From assembly GCA_028344335.1 (NCBI GenBank), contig JAOMAZ010000015.1, positions 1 to 33,062 of the forward strand: 33,062 nt of DNA. Direction: 5' to 3'. This DNA is from Deltaproteobacteria bacterium (GTDB taxonomy: Archaea; Thermoplasmatota; Poseidoniia; Poseidoniales; Poseidoniaceae). Below, in pieces: positions 27,268 through 33,062 of this stretch (the first letter of the stretch is position 1; each line of letters begins with the position of its first letter). The translations under genes and the position numbers were made by a program. The notes beneath the pieces are model-generated. The model saw only the letters and a list, made by a program, of their open reading frames with translations. It ran no database searches and had not been told where the DNA came from.

Positions 27268-27606
27268 TTACTCTTCACCTGAAAGTTCATCTTGAGGTTG
27301 AATTAACATTCTGTAGTATTCAAATAGGTAGAAAATTAGTGACAGCAAGATCAATATTGCAGAAATAATCAAGCAAACAAGCAATGCCATTCCTTGACCA
27401 AAGCCACAATAAAATTGTCCATAGCATGGATTGAAATGGAAGTATATTTCATACCCAACAATCGAAATTAGTGATAATTCAGCACCAGCAAAAAAAGTCC
27501 AAAATGCATATTTGAAATTTCTTTTCTCACGAGTATAATCCTGTATCATTTTTATTAGAACTAATTGGATAAGAATACCAATTATCACATAACCAGAAGT
27601 TTGCAC
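27268..27606 (-). CDS. Small three-TM membrane protein, unknown function
   Basis: 112-aa ORF with strong hydrophobic segments and charged tail; GTG start. Confidence 0.5.
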   Translation of the reverse strand: MQTSGYVIIGILIQLVLIKMIQDYTREKRNFKYAFWTFFAGAELSLISIVGYEIYFHFNPCYGQFYCGFGQGMALLVCLIISAILILLSLIFYLFEYYRMLIQPQDELSGEE

Positions 27607-27650
27607 AATTGATGTTTCAACACTACGGAGATAAACATGCCTCCGTTATT

Positions 27651-27713
27651 CGGATGAATTACAAGGTTATATCCAATTACTCATTAAAACGGAAATTGAA
27701 TTTCAAAGGGCTT
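27651..27713 (-). repeat. 63-nt leader element, copy 2 (inverted)
   Basis: See 26915..26977. Confidence 0.8.
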
Positions 27714-27764
27714 TGCGTGGGTCATTTTAGACGCTACCCTTCCAACTGAAGGTTCTGGAACTGA

Positions 27765-28718
27765 TTATTCCAAACCTTCCAATTCATTGATGGCTTTAGC
27801 AGCTGCAACGACATCACCGTCTTCCCACCAATCAACAGCGATGAAGGTAGGGCGCTTGCCGTGTTGTTGCCAGCATTCAGTAGAACGTTGAATAAGGAAA
27901 TCAACGTTGTTGGCTTCTTCTCCTCGTGAGGGGTCAGAAAGGCCTGCGGGGCCTCTTAACCAATTGTTCATGTGAAATACTTCTTGTTGGATATCACCGC
28001 GTAAAAGATCGCAATTCATGTCCTCAGTGTTTTCTTCTGCAAAATTTGTTGTCCAACTGTGAGTAAGGAAATCATGAATCCAAGGGTGCGATGCATCCTC
28101 GCCCTGCTCCCAAAAGACAACTAAAGTGGTATTCTGGTCAATCATTTCCTGCAGAGTTGGCCAAGGAGAGTTCATTTCATGGAATAACACTTTATCGTAC
28201 AGGTTGGATTGTTCAAAAACCGCGAGTAAATGGTCCGGTTGCACATAGTTTTCAACCAAGAGGGTCACAATATCTCGTGGACTCTGTTCCATTTTTTGGT
28301 GCAAACTCGACAACCAAGCAATTGAATTCACGTTCCCATAGGTGCAAGGACTGAATCCACGGTCATCGTCTCCGTGGCAAAGACGTACGGTTTCAATTCG
28401 TTCATCGCCTAGTATTTCGTAATGTGTGTCAATCATGAATGCACGCATTCCAGCATCCCATTGGGCATCAAGTCCTGTACGATGGTTACTGGCTGGATAA
28501 TAGATTCCGTCTTGATGGGTAGAAAAGGCGTTATGCGTTTCAGGGAACGTGACGTTGTCGTAAGTTCTCAAGCATAGAATCAACAAACCGTTGCATGCTT
28601 CTGTTGGTACTTCTGCCTCTTGGTCTTGGACCATTGAAGGCGTGTCTACGGTTGGTGCTAGACAGCCTGAACACAGCATGACGAGAGACAAAATCACGGC
28701 TGAGAGTCCACCTCGCAT
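27765..28718 (-). CDS. PI-PLC-like phosphodiesterase lipoprotein
   Basis: Lipobox LVMLCSGC; FPETHNAFS...GLDAQWDAGMRAFMIDTHYE...ETVRLCHG matches the PI-PLC X-domain pattern. Confidence 0.75.
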   Translation of the reverse strand: MRGGLSAVILSLVMLCSGCLAPTVDTPSMVQDQEAEVPTEACNGLLILCLRTYDNVTFPETHNAFSTHQDGIYYPASNHRTGLDAQWDAGMRAFMIDTHYEILGDERIETVRLCHGDDDRGFSPCTYGNVNSIAWLSSLHQKMEQSPRDIVTLLVENYVQPDHLLAVFEQSNLYDKVLFHEMNSPWPTLQEMIDQNTTLVVFWEQGEDASHPWIHDFLTHSWTTNFAEENTEDMNCDLLRGDIQQEVFHMNNWLRGPAGLSDPSRGEEANNVDFLIQRSTECWQQHGKRPTFIAVDWWEDGDVVAAAKAINELEGLE

Positions 28719-28803
28719 GGAATTACCAAGATAAGAGAGAGTATCAAAGCGTCGGTAATAATATTAGAAAGTTGGGAATATTGACTCATTCGGTAAGTAA
28801 GAT

Positions 28804-30228
28804 TCAACTAACTCGATGCCCTGCTTCCCCACTCTCTGAATCTCCAGTGAATGCAGTTTGCCATTCAGCATCAATAGAGCCACCAGACCATTCTCCCTCT
28901 AGTGAGATTTCGTCTACCTCTATTTCCTCTCTCCAAACTGGCTCATCAGTACTTCCTGAAATAATGAACATATTATTTTCATCTAATTGACTTCTAATCA
29001 AATCAACGTGTTTTGAAAGAGGCAAAAAATGACCAACTGGTGTGCCTGCAGATACGTGCGGGTTAGTAGCTGTACAAATCATCAATCCATCTCCAGGAGC
29101 GATGATATCCACTGTTAAACCGGGGTGGGCAGGGTCCGAAATAGTAGCCACGATTTCACCTTCTTCAACAACACTGGATGGTCCTACCCACATATCGAGT
29201 AAACCACCTTCTCCAGCCCTTAACCAATTTGAACCTTGAGCCAATAATCTAAATCTTGGACGTGTTGGGTTTCCAGGGATGACATGAAGTGATTTTAACA
29301 CATTTAGAACACCATTAACAGCAACTTGTGTTGATTCATGATCAATATTATCAGCACCTCCACCTTCATAGGTCATGCAACCAATTCCCGCCTTTATTGC
29401 TGTTCTTCGTAGTGAACCCTTGGGAGGTTTGGAATCAAGGATGACCTCTATTCCAAAGGCCTTTGCTACAATATTTGAATGTGGGTCGGCAAGGTTTGCC
29501 CTAACTTGGGGCATGTTTATTCTACCCTTAGCAGCACTATGAAGGTCGATTAGATAATCTGAACCCTTGATGATATCATGCCATAATCGATAAGCTACCC
29601 TAGAAGTTGTATTGCCTTTTATTCGTCCAGGAAATTCTCTATTTAAATCTCGCCCATCGGGGAAATACCTAGACTTATTCCGATATCCAGGGAGATTGAT
29701 AACCGGAATAATTTGAATTGTTCCAGCGATATGTGATGGGTCCAATTGGCGTTCTGGATCTGTCATTGATGTTGATAATAAATGGGTACAAGCACTAGGT
29801 CCGGTCAATTCATCACCATGTATTCCTCCTGTAATTGTAACTACTGGCCCCGGTCTTGAGCCATGAATAACGGTGATTGGAATTGGCCAAGCATCGCCAA
29901 TTTCAACGTCTAATAGATTTACCATTAATGTCCTCATTTGGCCTGGCTTTACTCTTTTTCGCATAATCACATGGCTCTTTTGGCCAGAAGAGCGGTCCCA
30001 TTCATCGCGGTGTTCTGATTCATGTTCTTTCAATGCCAATTTGATTTCCTTTCGCCTATCAGCAGGCATTTCATGAGCTACACGAATTGTTCTTTTGATT
30101 TTCTTAGCTTTATTCTGAGGCCTTTTTTGAGGTTTTTTGTTCTTAGGTTCTGGCTTCGTTTTCACAACTTTACCCACGTCTGCAACTGCCTCCTCGGCCG
30201 CTTCCTCAACCGGCTCATCATCAGGCAT
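28804..30228 (-). CDS. Succinylglutamate desuccinylase/aspartoacylase family protein with basic N-terminal extension
   Basis: TITGGIHGDELTGP, RDLNREFPG, DYLIDLHSAAKG zinc-carboxypeptidase-like motifs. Confidence 0.85.
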   Translation of the reverse strand: MPDDEPVEEAAEEAVADVGKVVKTKPEPKNKKPQKRPQNKAKKIKRTIRVAHEMPADRRKEIKLALKEHESEHRDEWDRSSGQKSHVIMRKRVKPGQMRTLMVNLLDVEIGDAWPIPITVIHGSRPGPVVTITGGIHGDELTGPSACTHLLSTSMTDPERQLDPSHIAGTIQIIPVINLPGYRNKSRYFPDGRDLNREFPGRIKGNTTSRVAYRLWHDIIKGSDYLIDLHSAAKGRINMPQVRANLADPHSNIVAKAFGIEVILDSKPPKGSLRRTAIKAGIGCMTYEGGGADNIDHESTQVAVNGVLNVLKSLHVIPGNPTRPRFRLLAQGSNWLRAGEGGLLDMWVGPSSVVEEGEIVATISDPAHPGLTVDIIAPGDGLMICTATNPHVSAGTPVGHFLPLSKHVDLIRSQLDENNMFIISGSTDEPVWREEIEVDEISLEGEWSGGSIDAEWQTAFTGDSESGEAGHRVS

Positions 30229-30283
30229 ATCCCTTTGGGGTTGTCAATCTGCCATCAAGTCTTTGACTTAGTAATGTCACAGA

Positions 30284-30769
30284 ATGGCTACGGTGAGTGC
30301 GATGAACGACAACGGTGTGCAGCAACAATACGCCCCAACTTCAATTTGTTTTGGTTGTGGACCTGCAAATGAGAAAGGGTTGCAAATTGCTTCTCATCGA
30401 ATTGAAAATGGTTTGGAATTAGAATTTTTACCAAGCGAAGAACATCAGGCATTCCCAGGAATGATTAATGGTGGAATTATTGGCACATTGCTTGATTGTC
30501 ATGGCAATTGGACCGCCGCTATTGCAATCATGGATGAACAAGGATTAGATGAGCCTCCTTGCACAGTTACTGCCAATTATTCAATCAAATTACGCCGCCC
30601 AACTCCCCTAGGGGTTCTCCTAATCGTACGCAGCCAAATTAGCAAGATAGATGGAAGCCGAGTTGAAGTTGAGATGACTTTAGAAGCTGATGGCAAGGTA
30701 TGTGCAAGCGGCAATGGCTTATTCGTTGCAGTCGAAGAAGGACATCCTGCTTACCACCGTTGGTCTTGA
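30284..30769 (+). CDS. PaaI-like hotdog thioesterase
   Basis: CFGCGPANEKGLQI; HQAFPGMINGGIIGTLLDCHGNWTAA; VTANYSIKLRRPTPLG. Confidence 0.82.
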   Translation: MATVSAMNDNGVQQQYAPTSICFGCGPANEKGLQIASHRIENGLELEFLPSEEHQAFPGMINGGIIGTLLDCHGNWTAAIAIMDEQGLDEPPCTVTANYSIKLRRPTPLGVLLIVRSQISKIDGSRVEVEMTLEADGKVCASGNGLFVAVEEGHPAYHRWS

Positions 30770-30803
30770 ATCGATGCTAAAAATACGACAACACTGGTGA
30801 ATT

Positions 30804-31334
30804 ATGATGCAACCAACTCTTGAATCAATGAAATCAGAGGTCTTACATTGGATGTCTTCCAAGCCATTCTTTACAAACAAAGAAATTCAATCCCTCAATA
30901 CAATTGACTTAGGTTTTCTCCGCAGAAATTCAACCCAAAAGCATGGAGTCTGCCGCTTTCACAAAGGAACAGATGTACACTCCGCAACCCTTGGGCCAAA
31001 TGATGTGAAATGCATTGATTTGCATCCTCACCTACTAACTGAAGATTGGCAAGAATATGGGAAAACGGTCCTCTACCATGAGTTTATTCATGCCTTAGGA
31101 AATTTTGCACATGATGCCAATTTTAGAAGGTTGGAAGGGTGTTGGGAAAAGGAAATTAGCGATGCAGGTAAAACATTTACAGAATTAATGCGGAGAGAAA
31201 ATGCCACTTGGTTGTGGGTCTGCTCCTCCTGTGAGAAGGAGTACCCACGAAGGAAAAAAGGGGCAGGAAAATACCGCTGCAGGAATTGTAATGTCATCCT
31301 TAAGGACATTAAATTTAATCAGAGCACCGTATAA
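30804..31334 (+). CDS. SprT-like zinc metalloprotease
   Basis: LYHEFIHALGNFAHDANFRRL (HExxH); C-terminal zinc ribbon CSSCEKEY...YRCRNCN. Confidence 0.82.
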   Translation: MMQPTLESMKSEVLHWMSSKPFFTNKEIQSLNTIDLGFLRRNSTQKHGVCRFHKGTDVHSATLGPNDVKCIDLHPHLLTEDWQEYGKTVLYHEFIHALGNFAHDANFRRLEGCWEKEISDAGKTFTELMRRENATWLWVCSSCEKEYPRRKKGAGKYRCRNCNVILKDIKFNQSTV

Positions 31335-31363
31335 CATATCATTGAAACGGTTGAGCCAAGGTC

Positions 31364-33062
31364 ATGCAACGTAGTGTCAGCATCATATTGATGCTGGTAT
31401 TGCTACCTTTCTTAGCAATCTCTACTGAAGCTGAATTAGGTATGGAAGAAGCTGAAAAATCTCTAAATTTAATTTGTGATTCTGATGATGATTGCTTTCT
31501 ATCGAATGGTGTTTCTGGAGAAGAGATGAGTTCTGGGCAAGAAAATGATGCAAACCCCCTTACGCCAAAGGTAGTTTCACTGGAGTTCAATATGCAACCA
31601 AGTCAAAATCAATTATCTTTACTTCCTGAAAACCTGAAAAGTCTTACAATTGATCTAAAGATTAGGGAGGATTTGGGTGGATGGGCCCAGCCAGACCTTG
31701 AAGTTGAATTGAAATTAGGAGCCTCTGAAAATTCTTGGACAATAGACGGAGCTGGCCCCGAATTAAATGCACAACCCCAACCGTATGAATTAGAAGATGA
31801 GCCCCTCGATATGAGTAATGGAAGAATGCTCTTACCTGGTGAAATTATTCGCCTCAGGATTTCATTCCAATTAGAACGCCCAAGTAATTGGGAATTGGGC
31901 TTGAGGGGTCTTAGCAATCTAGAGTTGGACATAGATTGGTCAGTGGATCCAGCCCAAGCAGATGTCGATGAACCTTCTTCGAGACAGCAACCACGCCAAT
32001 CGAGTGAAGTTGAAATCTGGCATGATGGAGCACTTGTTGGAGATGATAGCGATTGTTTTGAATTTGATTTAGAAGAAAATGAACTATTCAATATCATAAT
32101 TATTTGGGAACAAGTGCCGATTGAAGTGGAGCAGCCTCACCAAACTCCTGATCTAATTGGCCCTGGAAACAGGAATACCCCCACTCCAAATGTGAAGACT
32201 ACCAATGATGGTGAAATAGAGACAAAAACATATCAATATCGAGGTTTGGAAAGCGGTGACTACAGGCTTTGCTTTGATGGAAGAGATGACAAATTTCAAC
32301 CATATTCTTGGCTTGGAAGGATAACTTATGAAGGAATTGGGCCAAATTCTCCTGCTCAATTCGAAGGAGATGGAAGTTGGAAATCCGGCACTACAATTAT
32401 GGGTGATTCAAGTCAAAGTGAAATTATCGAGGCGAGTGGTTTTTTCTCTTTAGCCTTCGGGTTCTTGATGCTTTTCGGAGTCATCGGGGCAGCAGCAGTT
32501 CAGCCAACTTGGAAGTGGACTCGCCGTCTGATGCTACCACTTTCAGGTGTTCTCATCATTTTCGGTGGCATCGCCCATCCGCTAACGATGTGGGGGGAAT
32601 CACTCCCTGAGGAGGATTCGGTGAATATCGAAAGGTTACTTGAGAATCGCCTAGAACAGATATGGCAAGTCCTAGAACCTGGAACCCCTCAAAATACCAT
32701 TGCAGAGCATTTGGGCTCGACATTCGGAATCTTGGTAGGAGAACATTTATTGATGAATATAGAAGTATCTGAAGCCATTCAAATGGAAGATGGAAGATAC
32801 CAATTACAATCTCCTGAAATGGAAAATATAAGGATTGACAGACTAATTTTCAATTTCTTAAATGAGGCCGGAGCTGGTCATGGCGGTGATGGTCTACTTC
32901 CTGAACGCTCAGTGAATTTTGTGCTACAAGCTGGTAGGGCTTTGACCCTCGACTTGTTGATTTTAGAGGCATTAATGGTGGTTGAAGAAGTTCCTCAAAA
33001 CTCCAATATCCAAATCGATTGGACGATGACCAATGCAGGAGCATCTGGGAGTATTCTCAATC
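31364..33062 (+). CDS. Signal-peptide-bearing multi-TM membrane protein, 3'-truncated by window
   Basis: Open frame from ATG 31364 (MQRSVSIILMLVLLPFLAISTEAE...) to the window edge; absent from the supplied track, which lists only antisense ORFs here. Confidence 0.75.
   Translation, partial: MQRSVSIILMLVLLPFLAISTEAELGMEEAEKSLNLICDSDDDCFLSNGVSGEEMSSGQENDANPLTPKVVSLEFNMQPSQNQLSLLPENLKSLTIDLKIREDLGGWAQPDLEVELKLGASENSWTIDGAGPELNAQPQPYELEDEPLDMSNGRMLLPGEIIRLRISFQLERPSNWELGLRGLSNLELDIDWSVDPAQADVDEPSSRQQPRQSSEVEIWHDGALVGDDSDCFEFDLEENELFNIIIIWEQVPIEVEQPHQTPDLIGPGNRNTPTPNVKTTNDGEIETKTYQYRGLESGDYRLCFDGRDDKFQPYSWLGRITYEGIGPNSPAQFEGDGSWKSGTTIMGDSSQSEIIEASGFFSLAFGFLMLFGVIGAAAVQPTWKWTRRLMLPLSGVLIIFGGIAHPLTMWGESLPEEDSVNIERLLENRLEQIWQVLEPGTPQNTIAEHLGSTFGILVGEHLLMNIEVSEAIQMEDGRYQLQSPEMENIRIDRLIFNFLNEAGAGHGGDGLLPERSVNFVLQAGRALTLDLLILEALMVVEEVPQNSNIQIDWTMTNAGASGSILN

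Noticed and set aside
26860-27720. Transposon or CRISPR-like element
   Set aside because: No transposase, no target-site duplication seen, and repeats are too diverged and irregular for a CRISPR array
27739-27755. CCTTC-CAACT-GAAGG hairpin
   Set aside because: Short stem just past the PI-PLC-like gene stop; plausible but too weak to claim as a terminator
31609-32097. 162-aa minus-strand ORF
   Set aside because: Antisense to the open, signal-peptide-bearing frame starting at 31364

Overview
The window is a gene-dense archaeal chromosome segment. Gene content and style (archaeal DKFP-route shikimate genes, GHMP shikimate kinase, PurP, Rpb6/RpoK, HTH_10 regulator, aerobic heme A/O synthesis) fit a marine Euryarchaeota / Poseidoniales (MGII)-like genome; this assignment is an inference. 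Left to right: a thioredoxin-like lipoprotein; a 5'-truncated molybdenum hydroxylase large subunit with an intact FAD subunit resembling 4-hydroxybenzoyl-CoA reductase beta; a secreted/anchored protein; a DUF4350-like/MoxR/DUF58/membrane protein operon; a minus-strand aromatic amino acid cluster (HTH_10 regulator, ADTH synthase, DHQ synthase II, shikimate kinase, chorismate synthase, aspartokinase); a MacB/FtsX-like ABC transporter followed by a large repeat-containing coiled-coil protein with two DUF2135/YfaP-like domains; purP; tryptophan 2,3-dioxygenase; convergent ctaB and ctaA; rpoK; a palindrome-rich island with two small ORFs; a PI-PLC-like lipoprotein; an aspartoacylase-like protein; a hotdog thioesterase; a SprT-like protein; and a partial membrane protein. 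The most unusual signal is at 26.88-27.72 kb: a 63-nt element (48/63 identical, ungapped) occurs in inverted orientation 45-49 nt upstream of two convergent small ORFs, with imperfect ~30-nt repeats and hairpins between and beside them. No tRNA, rRNA, CRISPR or transposase was found. All calls come from reading the sequence; no searches were run.
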